Source: Clostridia bacterium
GTDB taxonomy: Bacteria; Bacillota_A; Clostridia; Christensenellales; Aristaeellaceae
Length of the DNA stretch: 64,000 bases
Assembly: GCA_017518705.1 (NCBI GenBank)
Contig: JAFWUC010000046.1
Location: forward strand, 38,281-102,280
Direction of reading: 5' to 3'
The notes under the pieces are model-generated. The model saw nothing but the letters and a program-made list of their open reading frames with translations. It was not told the origin of the DNA and ran no database searches. The position numbers were made by a program, and so were the translations under genes. This document shows, piece after piece, positions 19,556-28,052 of this stretch (its first letter is position 1; the number at the start of each line of letters is the position of its first letter).

Positions 19556-19969
19556 TTACAGCGCGCCCAGGCAGTCCCGGGCGAAGGCTTCAGCCGCCAG
19601 GATGTCGTCGGGGCCGGGCTTTTTGCCGCTTAGGAAGCCCTTGCCGGGATAGGCGGCGCTTATGTCCAGCACATGTATGCCCCGGTCTTCCAGCACTGTG
19701 CGCATCTGCTCCATGGGCGCGGGGTCCCGCTTGGGATTGCACACGAACAGCGCGGCGGTCCTGACACGGTTGGAGTTCAGGCTGCCCAGAAATTCCAGTA
19801 CGGCCTTGTCAGGTTTCGTGCCTTCGCAGCCCACGAACATCAGCCGCACGTTTTCGGGCATGTATGCGGGCATGAGCGCCTCCGCCTGGCAGCCTGCCTG
19901 GGACGCGATTGCCTTGGCTATGGCCGCGGCGCAGCCTTTGGGAGAAGTATAGTACACTTTTACGTTCAT
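19556..19969 (-). CDS. Small flavodoxin-fold protein
   Basis: A 137-residue protein with a flavodoxin-like start: strand MNVKVYYTS, then the phosphate loop SPKGCAAAIAKAIA. A second strand follows at LMFVGCEG and a third at AALFVCNPK. It resembles the short flavodoxin-like proteins of anaerobes, which carry electrons using FMN, but the loop Ser/Thr pattern is not the classic TGNTE, so FMN binding is likely rather than certain. The ATG overlaps the tdk stop by four bases (ATGA), with GAGGA before it, so it is co-translated with thymidine kinase. No functional link between the two is evident. Confidence 0.7.
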   Translation of the reverse strand: MNVKVYYTSPKGCAAAIAKAIASQAGCQAEALMPAYMPENVRLMFVGCEGTKPDKAVLEFLGSLNSNRVRTAALFVCNPKRDPAPMEQMRTVLEDRGIHVLDISAAYPGKGFLSGKKPGPDDILAAEAFARDCLGAL

Positions 19970-20532
19970 GCTTTATCCTCTGGGCCTGTCTGCCCATTTG
20001 CCCAGTGCCTGCGGCACAGGGCCACATAACTCTCGTTGCCGCCCAGCACTATCTTTTCGCCTGTCTTGGTCACTCTGCCGTTGTACAGGCGTGCGTTGAA
20101 GGTGGCTTTTTTGCCGCACCAGCACACGGTCTTGATCTCTTCTATGCTGTCCGCCCAGGCCAGCAGCCAGTAGCTGCCTTCGAACAATTCGCCCCTGAAG
20201 TCCGCCCTTAAACCGTAGGCGATCACGGGGATATTGAGGTCGTCGGCGATGTGCACCAGCTTTTCCACCTGCGCCTTGGTCAGAAACTGCGCTTCGTCCA
20301 CTATCACGCAGTCCACGCCGGTAAGGTCCATGCCGTCTATGTCTTCGATGTATTCGCAGGGCGCGGTGAGCCCGCAGCGGGAAGCCACCAGCTTTTCCCC
20401 GTCCCTCACGTCCAGGCGGGGCTTGAGCATCACGCACTTCTGACCCCGCTCCAGGTAATTGAAACGCACCATAACCGCGTTGGCGCTTTTGCTTGAACCC
20501 ATCGCGCCGTAACGGAAATATAACTTAGCCAC
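19966..20532 (-). CDS. tdk: Thymidine kinase (type II)
   Basis: A 188-residue cytosolic thymidine kinase that salvages thymidine to dTMP. It has the P-loop YGAMGSSKSA (8-17), the Walker B-like VIVDEAQF with the catalytic Glu, the lasso/zinc domain Cys pair (CWCGK) with a later C-R-R-H, and the substrate loop NARLYNGRV. The P-loop GAMGSSKS is a slight variant of the commoner GxMxxGKS. The start is GTG at 20532 with a weak AGGGGG site nine bases before it. It starts a two-gene overlap with the flavodoxin-like protein. Confidence 0.93.
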   Translation of the reverse strand: MAKLYFRYGAMGSSKSANAVMVRFNYLERGQKCVMLKPRLDVRDGEKLVASRCGLTAPCEYIEDIDGMDLTGVDCVIVDEAQFLTKAQVEKLVHIADDLNIPVIAYGLRADFRGELFEGSYWLLAWADSIEEIKTVCWCGKKATFNARLYNGRVTKTGEKIVLGGNESYVALCRRHWANGQTGPEDKA

Positions 20533-20578
20533 AACAAACTGCCCCCTAAGGCTTGCTGTTTACTATTCTATACGAGTC

Positions 20579-20587
20579 TGATATAAT
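20579..20587 (+). promoter_or_regulatory. Extended -10 element before tmcAL
   Basis: TGATATAAT (TATAAT at 20582-20587) lies only 11-17 bases before the candidate starts of tmcAL. If used, the mRNA would begin within a few bases of the start codon, so the message would be nearly leaderless. See the separate finding. Confidence 0.5.
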
Positions 20588-20598
20588 ATTTCAAGGTG

Positions 20599-21747
20599 AT
20601 GAATGTGAAAATAGCGGGAATTATTGCGGAATACAACCCCCTGCACCGGGGGCATGTTTATCATATGGAGCAGACCCGCCGCCTGGGTGCGGACAGGATA
20701 GTCGCCGTGCTGGGAGGAAACGTGACCCAGCGGGGCGAAATGGCCATGTTCGACAAATTCGCCCGGGCAAAGTCGGCGCTTATGGCGGGGGCTGACGCGG
20801 TGGTGGAACTGCCGGTAGTGTACGCCGCCAGGTCCGCCAGGGAGTTCGCTAGGGGCGGGGTCAGCATCCTTTCGGCGCTGGGCGCGGACTATATCTCCTT
20901 CGGCAGCGAGACGGGAGACATAAGCGCGCTTTCGCGCCTGGCGGAAAAACTGGAAAATGAGACGGAGGAACTGTCCGGTCTGATAAAAACGGGGCTGGAC
21001 GCGGGCATGGGTTATCCATCCGCCCGTTCGCAGGCGGTAAACCGGCTTTATCCGGAACTGTACCCGCTTATGACCTCCCCCAACGACGCGCTGGCGCTGG
21101 AATACCTGCAGGCGGTGATGCGGCTTGGCGCCGGGCTGATGCCCCTGGCGGTAAAACGGCAGGGGAGCTATCACGGCGGCGGAGAAAAGTCGGCGACTTC
21201 CATAAGGCAGCTGATACGGGAGGGCAAAGCCGACGAAGCGCTTGGGATGTTGCCGGAAGAGACGAGGGAACTGTACGCTTCCGAGATCCCGGACGGCGTG
21301 CACTGCCCCGAAAGGCTGGAGGCGCACGTGCTGTCAGTTTTAAGGCAGGGTTTATCCGCGCGCGACGGGGAGGGATTAAGGCAGCTCATAGTCAACTCCG
21401 CGAAGCGTTCCCCGACGCTGGAAGATACGGTGAACGCCTGCGTGTCCAGACGCTACACGAAGGCGCGGGTGCTGCGGGAGATAAGCGAAATGTGGCTGGA
21501 TATCCCGCCCGTGCCGGACAAGCTGCCCTACATACGCCTGCTGGGCGCGAAAAAGGGCGGCGAAGAACTGCTAAGGGAGCTTAAAAACAGGGCGGGGGAA
21601 CTGTTCGTGAGCGACCCGGTGAGGCTTAAGGACGAAGAGGTCTTCAGGGCGGAATGCCGCGCCACCGACGCCTGGGGGCTGGGCTGCGCAAAGAGGGAAT
21701 ACCGCCTGCCCGGACGGGAGCTCACAAACGGCTTCATCAGCCTGTAA
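20599..21747 (+). CDS. tmcAL: tRNA(Met) cytidine acetate ligase
   Basis: A 382-residue TmcAL/YlbM-family enzyme that makes N4-acetylcytidine at the wobble base of elongator tRNA-Met from acetate and ATP. The nucleotidyltransferase-like N terminus has GIIAEYNPLHRGHVYH, including the HxGH motif, then GGNVTQRGEMAMFDKFARA and the ELP segment, all diagnostic. A helical C-terminal domain follows. Start choice: ATG at 20599 directly abuts AAGGTG, while GTG at 20605 has that site six bases upstream and may be the true start. It is alone in its unit, divergent from tdk. Confidence 0.93.
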   Translation: MNVKIAGIIAEYNPLHRGHVYHMEQTRRLGADRIVAVLGGNVTQRGEMAMFDKFARAKSALMAGADAVVELPVVYAARSAREFARGGVSILSALGADYISFGSETGDISALSRLAEKLENETEELSGLIKTGLDAGMGYPSARSQAVNRLYPELYPLMTSPNDALALEYLQAVMRLGAGLMPLAVKRQGSYHGGGEKSATSIRQLIREGKADEALGMLPEETRELYASEIPDGVHCPERLEAHVLSVLRQGLSARDGEGLRQLIVNSAKRSPTLEDTVNACVSRRYTKARVLREISEMWLDIPPVPDKLPYIRLLGAKKGGEELLRELKNRAGELFVSDPVRLKDEEVFRAECRATDAWGLGCAKREYRLPGRELTNGFISL

Positions 21748-21750
21748 AAG

Positions 21751-21779
21751 TTTACAAATGCCCGAAAATGTGGTACAAT
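21751..21779 (+). promoter_or_regulatory. Promoter of the AlgI-like operon
   Basis: TTTACA (21751-21756), a 17-base spacer and TACAAT (21774-21779) preceded by TGG. It lies about 31 bases before the start at 21811. Confidence 0.72.
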
Positions 21780-21810
21780 CAAAAAGATTAGGAGTGATTC
21801 GGGGGCAAAG

Positions 21811-23199
21811 ATGGTCTTTTCAAGCCTGACATTTCTGCTGTACTTCCTGCCGGCGGTGCTTCTGTGCTATTTCCTGGCCAGGTCGCTCAAAGCGAAAAAC
21901 GGCGTGCTGCTCACGTTTTCCCTGGTGTTTTACGCCTGGGGGCGTCCCGTGTGGCTGCTGGGTCTGCTGTTAAGCACGCTGGTCAATTATTTTTGCGCAA
22001 TAAAACTCGCTCCCCTCAGGGGCAGAGCCAGAAAACTGTGGCTCCTGGCGGGACTAACCGTGTCGCTGGGGATGCTGTTCGTGTTCAAGTACCTGGCGTT
22101 TTTCACCAACACGTTCCTGGGCTTTTTCGGGGTGGAAATGGAGCCCCTGGAGCTGCCCATCGGCATTTCGTTCTACACCTTCCAGGTGCTGACATATACC
22201 ATAGACGTGTACCGGGGCAGGCAGACGCCCCAGAAGAATTTCCCGCGGCTGCTTCTGTACGTGAGCTGCTTCCCGCAGCTGATCGCGGGGCCCATTGTGC
22301 AGTATTCGGACGTGGCAAAAGAGATAAACAGGCGCACCACCCGCCCCAGGGACTTTTCGGAGGGCTTCATCCGCTTCTGCGTCGGGCTGGGCAAGAAGGT
22401 GCTGGTGGCAAACCTGTGCGCGGAGATAATAGACAAGCTGCCCCAGGCGCCGGGAGGAGCGCTGTCATTCGGTGGCGCCTGGTACTTCGCTCTGATATAC
22501 GCGCTGCAGATATACTTCGACTTTTCCGGCTATTCCGACATGGCGATCGGCATGGGGCGCATATTCGGCTTCCACTACAAGGAAAACTTCAACTACCCTT
22601 ACTGGGCCGAGTCCGTCAGGGACTTCTGGCGCAGGTGGCATATCTCCCTGGGCAGTTTTTTCAGGGAATACGTGTATATACCGCTGGGCGGCAACCGCAA
22701 AGGGCTTAAGCGCACGGTGATAAACACGCTGATGGTGTGGGGGCTCACGGGCATGTGGCACGGGGCGAACCTGACGTTCATCGCCTGGGGGCTGTACTAC
22801 GGGCTCATACTTACTCTGGGCCTGCTTTTGAAGGACAGACTGCGTCTGCCTTCCGCTGTCTCCCGCCCGCTCACTTTCCTGGCGGTGCTTATCGGCTGGG
22901 TGATGTTCTACTATCCCTCGCTGCCACAGGCTGTGAGCCATATAGGGGCGATGCTGGGGCTCAACGGCCCTGTCATGGACAGCGCGAGCCTGATAATCAT
23001 AAAGCAGTACTCCCTGCTGCCGGCGCTGTTCCTAATAATGTCGCTGCCCCTCACGCCGCTGCTCAGAAAAGCGGAAGAAAAGCTGCCCGAGGCACTGACC
23101 CAGCCGGTAAAGAGCCTGGGAGCCGCCGCGATACTCGCGCTGAGTCTGGTGTTCATAGTGGGCTTAAGCTCGAATCCCTTTATCTATTTCCAGTTTTAA
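21811..23199 (+). CDS. MBOAT O-acyltransferase (AlgI/PatA-like)
   Basis: A 462-residue polytopic membrane protein of the MBOAT family, close to alginate O-acetylase AlgI and PatA. Signatures include PIGISFYTFQVLTYTIDVYRG, FPQLIAGPIVQY, YFDFSGYSDMAIGMGR and the NFNYPYWA-x-SVRDFWRRWHISLG block. The catalytic His lies in GMWHGANLTFIAWG. It transfers acyl groups from the cytoplasm across the membrane to an extracytoplasmic partner. The next gene encodes a DHHW/AlgJ-like protein, the expected partner, nine bases away. Together they should O-acetylate a cell-surface polysaccharide or teichoic-type polymer; the acceptor is unknown. Confidence 0.93.
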   Translation: MVFSSLTFLLYFLPAVLLCYFLARSLKAKNGVLLTFSLVFYAWGRPVWLLGLLLSTLVNYFCAIKLAPLRGRARKLWLLAGLTVSLGMLFVFKYLAFFTNTFLGFFGVEMEPLELPIGISFYTFQVLTYTIDVYRGRQTPQKNFPRLLLYVSCFPQLIAGPIVQYSDVAKEINRRTTRPRDFSEGFIRFCVGLGKKVLVANLCAEIIDKLPQAPGGALSFGGAWYFALIYALQIYFDFSGYSDMAIGMGRIFGFHYKENFNYPYWAESVRDFWRRWHISLGSFFREYVYIPLGGNRKGLKRTVINTLMVWGLTGMWHGANLTFIAWGLYYGLILTLGLLLKDRLRLPSAVSRPLTFLAVLIGWVMFYYPSLPQAVSHIGAMLGLNGPVMDSASLIIIKQYSLLPALFLIMSLPLTPLLRKAEEKLPEALTQPVKSLGAAAILALSLVFIVGLSSNPFIYFQF

Positions 23200-23208
23200 G
23201 AGGCGAAC

Positions 23209-24651
23209 ATGAAGCGCAAGCTCAATTTCTTCATATGCTGTTTCCTGGCGGTGATGCTGGGCTTCGGTGGGATATTCCTCATGCTGTTTTCCCCGAAACA
23301 GTCCACGGTCAGCGAAAAGGAAAGGCGCATGCTGACGGCGTTCCCCGAAGCAAACGGGGATACGCTCTTGTCCGGCGAGTTCCAGACGGGGCTGGACGAT
23401 TTTCTGAGCGACAACTTTATCGGCCGCGACCTGGCGATAGACTTTACCGAGAGCGTCACCGAAGCGCTGAGCGTGCTTTCCGAGGACGAACGCATGGCGC
23501 TTGAGACCGCTGAGATGGAAAAGGCACTGGAAGCGGAAGCGGCGCTCAACGCCCTGAAGGCGCAGCAGGCTTCCGCGGCAGACCCGGAACAGGCGCCCGA
23601 AGACGGGGCTGCCCTGCCGGACGAGACGCTGCCGGAAGAAGATGCCGGGGACTGGGGGAGCGATTTCACTGACGAACCCCTGCCCGAAGAGACGGGGCTG
23701 CCCGAGGACGACGACGGCGGCGAGGAAGAGAAGGCGGGCACTTACATAAACGAAAAGCTCACCAGGACCAACGCCTACATGTGGTTCGAGGACAGGGAGG
23801 GGCGGCTGGAGGTCAGGTATACCTATCCCAGGGACAAGATCAACACCTTCGCCCAGACGCTTAAGCTGATCCGCCAGAACCTGCCCGAGGACGGCACGGT
23901 GCACTGGGTGTCCTCGCCCCTGGCCTCCCAGGGCAGGGAGCTCAGGAACAGCAGCAAGTACGTGGGCTGGGGCTCCTCGGTGGAGACGGCGCTTAACGAG
24001 GCGCTTGACGGGGCGGAGGGGATATACGTGTATTCCGCTTGGGACCTGCTGGAGCCCTACGTGAAGGGCAAAACCCGCATGTTCTACGAGACCGACCACC
24101 ACTGGACGGCGGAGGCTACGTACATAGTCACCTCCGAGATGCTCAAGACCCAGGGCCTGCCCGTGATCCCCTACGAGGAATACACCTACAAGGCGGTGGT
24201 CTCCGCGGAAGCCACCGACAAGGGCTATCACGACACCTTCAACGCTCTGGTACCCCTGTATCCCACCGAGGCGTGCATGATCGGCCCCAACTACCGCAAA
24301 AAGATAGAGCCGATGGCTTACGGCAACAAGAACTACGGCGTGTTCTGCAACGGCAAGCTCAAGACCTGGCCCTGGAAGAAGATATACACCAACGCGGGCA
24401 CGGGAAGGAACTGCCTGGTGATCGCCGACAGCTTCGGCGAGGCGCTGGCGCCCTGGCTGTTCGCCTACTACGACGAGGTGAACATGGTGGACTTCCGAAA
24501 CGGCGCCTACGACCACAAGGCGGCGGGCGGCTACGTAAAGGACAACATAAAGCGCTACAACATCAGCGACGTGTACGTGGTCTGCTCCACCGCCAACGAC
24601 ACCCGCAAGAGCAACGTGACCTACTGGATGCGCAAGTATCTGGGCTATTAG
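23209..24651 (+). CDS. DHHW-motif cell-surface acyltransferase (AlgJ/AlgX-like)
   Basis: A 480-residue protein with one N-terminal membrane anchor (about residues 6-28) and an extracytoplasmic SGNH-like domain. The diagnostic DHHW motif starts at D296 (YETDHHWTAEA), and the Ser loop ADSFGE has S408, giving a Ser-His-Asp type active site. Between the N-terminal region and the catalytic domain is a long Ala/Glu-rich acidic insert (about 95-180) that looks disordered and may be a spacer through the wall. It follows the MBOAT gene by nine bases and is its likely acyl acceptor/transferase partner. Confidence 0.85.
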   Translation: MKRKLNFFICCFLAVMLGFGGIFLMLFSPKQSTVSEKERRMLTAFPEANGDTLLSGEFQTGLDDFLSDNFIGRDLAIDFTESVTEALSVLSEDERMALETAEMEKALEAEAALNALKAQQASAADPEQAPEDGAALPDETLPEEDAGDWGSDFTDEPLPEETGLPEDDDGGEEEKAGTYINEKLTRTNAYMWFEDREGRLEVRYTYPRDKINTFAQTLKLIRQNLPEDGTVHWVSSPLASQGRELRNSSKYVGWGSSVETALNEALDGAEGIYVYSAWDLLEPYVKGKTRMFYETDHHWTAEATYIVTSEMLKTQGLPVIPYEEYTYKAVVSAEATDKGYHDTFNALVPLYPTEACMIGPNYRKKIEPMAYGNKNYGVFCNGKLKTWPWKKIYTNAGTGRNCLVIADSFGEALAPWLFAYYDEVNMVDFRNGAYDHKAAGGYVKDNIKRYNISDVYVVCSTANDTRKSNVTYWMRKYLGY

Positions 24652-24660
24652 GGGGCGGCT

Positions 24661-26109
24661 ATGGCGACCAAAAGCGACAAAAAAACGAAGCTGCGCCGTC
24701 TGAAGGCCAAAAAACAGGCCCGGGGGCTGATGACCGGGGCGATAGTGCTGGCGACCGCCGTGTTCGCGCTGATGTGCGTGTACATGGTGATGCGCCCCGC
24801 CATATACCTGTACCGCGCCGACCGCATGACCGCCCGGGGCATGACCGACGAGGCGCTCAAGGTGATCGACAAAGCCCAGGAGCTGGGCGCGAGCGAAACG
24901 GCGGCGGACGAAAGCCGCTTAAAGGCGGCCCAACGGCTGCTTGCCGACGAAAGATACCGGGAAGCCAAAGCGCTGGCAGAGGACATAAGCGCCGAGGGCG
25001 CGGAGGCGGTCATCACCGAGGCGGACTACTTCCTGGCGGTGGAGGAGATGGAAAGCGGCGGCTTTATCCACGCCGCCAGCGAGTTCTCCCGCCTGGGAGC
25101 CTACCGCGACTGCCCCGACAGATATACCCTGTGCATGGTGATAAACGCGGTGAACGAGTATGAGAGCGGGGACAAAAAGGCCGCGCTTGAGATGCTGGCG
25201 GGCATAACCTCATCGGAGGACTACATAGACCGGGGCCTGGCGTTCGTGAGCAAAAGCTACCTACAGGCGGACGGGGAACTGACAAGGGAAAACATAATCC
25301 ACTTAAAGCAGGTCAGGCAGGAGCTGTCCGACGGAGCGGAAGACCTGGGCTATGTGGCGGCAGGTCTGCGGCACAGCCTTATGGTCCGGATGGACGGCAC
25401 GGTGCTTTCATGCGGAGACGATTCCAAGGGACAGACGGACACCGGCAGCTGGACGGACATAGTGATGGTGGCGGCTGGCTACTACCACTCCGCGGGACTC
25501 CGAAAGGACGGCACCGTGGTGGCTGTGGGCGACAATTCCGTGGGTCAGTTAAAGGTGGACGACTGGAAAAACGTGGTGAAGATCGCCTGCGCCGCCTATA
25601 ACACCATAGGCATCACGGAGGACGGCACGGTGCTGATCGCGGGCAAAAACGCCTCTTCCAGCGGCAAATTCACCGGCATGAGCCTGATCGCGGGCGGAGG
25701 CTACTCCGTGACGGCGTCGGGCGCGGGCGGACAGGTGGTGTCCACCCACAGGGGCGTGACCCAGACAGCCCAGACGGCAGTATACCGCCAGATCAGCTGC
25801 TTCGACAGCGTGTTCGCGGGGGTCACCACCCAGGGCAGGGCCGTGATAGGCCTGGAAGACGCGCCCGGCTGGACGGATATCGTGTACATACAGGCCGGAC
25901 GCACGGGCGTTGCGGCGCTGGACGAAGACGGGAGGATACTCACACACTTCTACCGTCCCTCCTTCTACGTGGGAGTGGAGCAGGACATGGGCGCGGCGCA
26001 GCTTTCACTCGGGGCTAATCACCTTGTGGCGCTCATGCGGGACGGCAGCGTAAAGGCATGGGGAGACAACACTTACGGACAGCTTAACGTGGAAGGCTGG
26101 GAAAGGTAA
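24661..26109 (+). CDS. Membrane-anchored RCC1-like repeat protein
   Basis: A 482-residue protein. A basic cytoplasmic N terminus precedes one membrane helix (about 23-46). An extracytoplasmic helical, TPR-like region follows (50-215). From about 225 to the end it has RCC1-type blades: HSLMVRMDGTVLSCGDDSKGQ, HSAGLRKDGTVVAVGDNSVGQ, TIGITEDGTVLIAGKN, and near the end HLVALMRDGSVKAWGDNTYGQ. These form a beta-propeller, usually a protein- or glycan-binding surface. It starts nine bases after the DHHW gene and is probably a part of the O-acylation complex; that role is inferred from position only. Confidence 0.82.
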   Translation: MATKSDKKTKLRRLKAKKQARGLMTGAIVLATAVFALMCVYMVMRPAIYLYRADRMTARGMTDEALKVIDKAQELGASETAADESRLKAAQRLLADERYREAKALAEDISAEGAEAVITEADYFLAVEEMESGGFIHAASEFSRLGAYRDCPDRYTLCMVINAVNEYESGDKKAALEMLAGITSSEDYIDRGLAFVSKSYLQADGELTRENIIHLKQVRQELSDGAEDLGYVAAGLRHSLMVRMDGTVLSCGDDSKGQTDTGSWTDIVMVAAGYYHSAGLRKDGTVVAVGDNSVGQLKVDDWKNVVKIACAAYNTIGITEDGTVLIAGKNASSSGKFTGMSLIAGGGYSVTASGAGGQVVSTHRGVTQTAQTAVYRQISCFDSVFAGVTTQGRAVIGLEDAPGWTDIVYIQAGRTGVAALDEDGRILTHFYRPSFYVGVEQDMGAAQLSLGANHLVALMRDGSVKAWGDNTYGQLNVEGWER

Positions 26110-27165
26110 ATGGGAAAGGAAAACATGGAAAAGATCAGGATCGCGTTTTTTGACGCAAAGGACTACGACAGGGAAGCTTTCGAGAACGCCCCCGGACGGG
26201 AAAACTTCGATATCGCTTATTATGACACACAGCTGAATCCCGACACCTGCCGCCTGGCGGAAGGCGCGCAGGCGGTGTGCGTGTTCGTGAACGACCGGGT
26301 GGACGGCGAGGTCATAGACCGCTTGAGCGCCATGGGCGTAAAACTGGTGGCGCTGAGGTGCGCGGGCTACAACAACGTGGAGATCGAAAAAGCGTATAAA
26401 AAGATCCACGTGGTGAGGGTGCCCGCATATTCGCCTTACGCTGTTGCGGAGCACGCCATGGCGCTGCTTTTGACTTCCATCCGCCGCATACACAAGGCGT
26501 ATATCAGGACCAGGGACTTTAACTTCTCCCTGAACGGGCTCACGGGCTTCGACCTGCACGGCAAGACGGTGGGCATCGTGGGCACGGGCAAGATCGGCCG
26601 CGTGTTCGCGGACATATGCAGGGGCTTCGGCATGCGGGTGATAGGCTTCGACAAGTATCCCGCCCCGAACTCGGGCATAGAGTATGTCACGCTGGATGAG
26701 ATCTGGAAGCAGAGCGACATAATCTCCTTCCACTGCCCGCTTACCGACGAGAACAGACACATGGTCAACGCCGGGACGATAGGCATGATGAAAAAGGGCG
26801 TGGTGCTCATAAACACCTCCCGCGGCGGCCTGATCGACAGCGAAGCGCTGCTGGAGGGCATAAAGAGCCGGCAGGTGGGCGCGGCGTGCCTGGACGTGTA
26901 CGAAGAGGAAGCGGACGTGTTCTTCCACGACTTTTCCGGCCACATAGTGTCCGACGACACCCTGGCGCGGCTGATCTCCATGCCCAACGTGATCATCACC
27001 AGCCACCAGGCGTTCCTTACCAGAGAAGCGCTGGGCAACATCGCGCAGACCACGCTCGAGAACATATCCGCCATGCTGGAAAACGGCTTCAGCGCCAACG
27101 AGATCTGCTACAAATGCGACAAGCTCGCTTCCTGCGCGCAGAAGCATACGGGAAAGTGCTTCTGA
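26110..27165 (+). CDS. ldhA: D-lactate dehydrogenase (D-2-hydroxyacid dehydrogenase family)
   Basis: A 351-residue NAD-dependent D-2-hydroxyacid dehydrogenase, closest to LdhA, interconverting pyruvate and D-lactate. It has the Rossmann motif VGIVGTGKIGRVF, the substrate-side Arg in LINTSRGGLIDS, the Glu in DVYEEE and the catalytic His in ITSHQAFLT. The length fits LdhA. An extra C-terminal Cys-rich tail (CYKCDKLASC and a final CF) is notable. The ATG at 26110 abuts the previous stop; ATG at 26125 with AAGGA before it is an alternative that gives the usual MEKIRIAFFDAK start. It appears to be co-transcribed with the acylation genes, though no pathway link is obvious. A terminator follows. Confidence 0.9.
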   Translation: MGKENMEKIRIAFFDAKDYDREAFENAPGRENFDIAYYDTQLNPDTCRLAEGAQAVCVFVNDRVDGEVIDRLSAMGVKLVALRCAGYNNVEIEKAYKKIHVVRVPAYSPYAVAEHAMALLLTSIRRIHKAYIRTRDFNFSLNGLTGFDLHGKTVGIVGTGKIGRVFADICRGFGMRVIGFDKYPAPNSGIEYVTLDEIWKQSDIISFHCPLTDENRHMVNAGTIGMMKKGVVLINTSRGGLIDSEALLEGIKSRQVGAACLDVYEEEADVFFHDFSGHIVSDDTLARLISMPNVIITSHQAFLTREALGNIAQTTLENISAMLENGFSANEICYKCDKLASCAQKHTGKCF

Positions 27166-27192
27166 TAAGCTTAGTTCCGGTCATACGAAACA

Positions 27193-27216
27193 AACGGCCC
27201 CGTTCGGGGCCGTTTT
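27193..27216 (+). terminator. Intrinsic terminator after ldhA
   Basis: The stem AACGGCCCCG (27193-27202) pairs with CGGGGCCGTT (27205-27214) and is followed by a short T-run. AAA precedes it, so it may also serve the convergent dppA. Confidence 0.85.
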
Positions 27217-27237
27217 CATATTTATTGTATTTTTGGT

Positions 27238-28035
27238 TTACAGCGTGAAGTCGAACATGCGCAGCACGTCCATCCAGTCGTCGGCTTCGTATTCGACTGT
27301 GGCTGCGCCGGTCTGCTTTACCCCGGGGTAGGCGGAAGCGTTTCTGGCGCGGAAATGCTCCTTAAAGGAGATCTCGACCCTGAAATGCTCCGGCAAGGGG
27401 AACATGCAGTCGCCCGCGGGATTTTTGAGGGCGCGGACGGCGGCCTCTTTTATGAGCCTGAGCGCTTTATTGGGGTGGATGGATATGGAACCGCGCCCAC
27501 GCCCTTCGCTGACCGCCACGGTCTCGATATTGGGGTTTATGGCTTTCATCCACTCGCACAGTCCCCTGTCACCGGTCACCAGCCTTACGGGAACGCCGAA
27601 ATACGCGGCGGTCAGGCTGTTGATCATGAGTTCCGGGGCGATGAGCCCGTTTATCTTCACGTAATTGTTTTTGGTGTTCATGGTGTGGGACAGGGGGTTG
27701 GTGTCCATGCCCGCGCCGGAATGGTAGCCGGTAAAAAACACGCCGTCAAAGTCCTTTTCAAGCCCCGCCATCATGCTCATCATGTCGCTTGCCCAGCCCC
27801 GGAAGATGCGCACGTCTTCGGGAAGCAGCGCGGGGATCAGGTTGCAGGCGCTGTCGTGGGCGTCCTTGACCAGTATCTCGCCGCAGCCAGCCTCTATGGC
27901 GCCTTCGCAGGCAGCTGCCACTTCTCTGGTCATCTGCTGCTGGAAATAGGGGTAGCGGGAGTGGCCGTTTTCGGTCTCGTCCCAGAGGGTGATGCCGGTG
28001 GTGCCTTCTATGTCGGCGGAAATAAACAGCTTCAT
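27238..28035 (-). CDS. dppA: D-aminopeptidase (M55, DppA-like)
   Basis: A 265-residue zinc D-aminopeptidase of family M55. The metal ligands are seen as D8 and E10 (SADIEG), H60 (KDAHDS) and H105 (GYHSGAG), with a further Glu in the LIAPELMIN segment. In characterised relatives it releases D-Ala from D-Ala peptides and acts as a decameric ring in the cytoplasm. It is the last gene of a three-gene minus-strand unit with a DmpA-type peptidase and a D-amino-acid aminotransferase, and follows the latter by 17 bases with an AAGGAC site. The cluster context supports D-peptide degradation. Confidence 0.93.
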   Translation of the reverse strand: MKLFISADIEGTTGITLWDETENGHSRYPYFQQQMTREVAAACEGAIEAGCGEILVKDAHDSACNLIPALLPEDVRIFRGWASDMMSMMAGLEKDFDGVFFTGYHSGAGMDTNPLSHTMNTKNNYVKINGLIAPELMINSLTAAYFGVPVRLVTGDRGLCEWMKAINPNIETVAVSEGRGRGSISIHPNKALRLIKEAAVRALKNPAGDCMFPLPEHFRVEISFKEHFRARNASAYPGVKQTGAATVEYEADDWMDVLRMFDFTL

Positions 28036-28052
28036 GGCGCTCGTCCTTTCTG

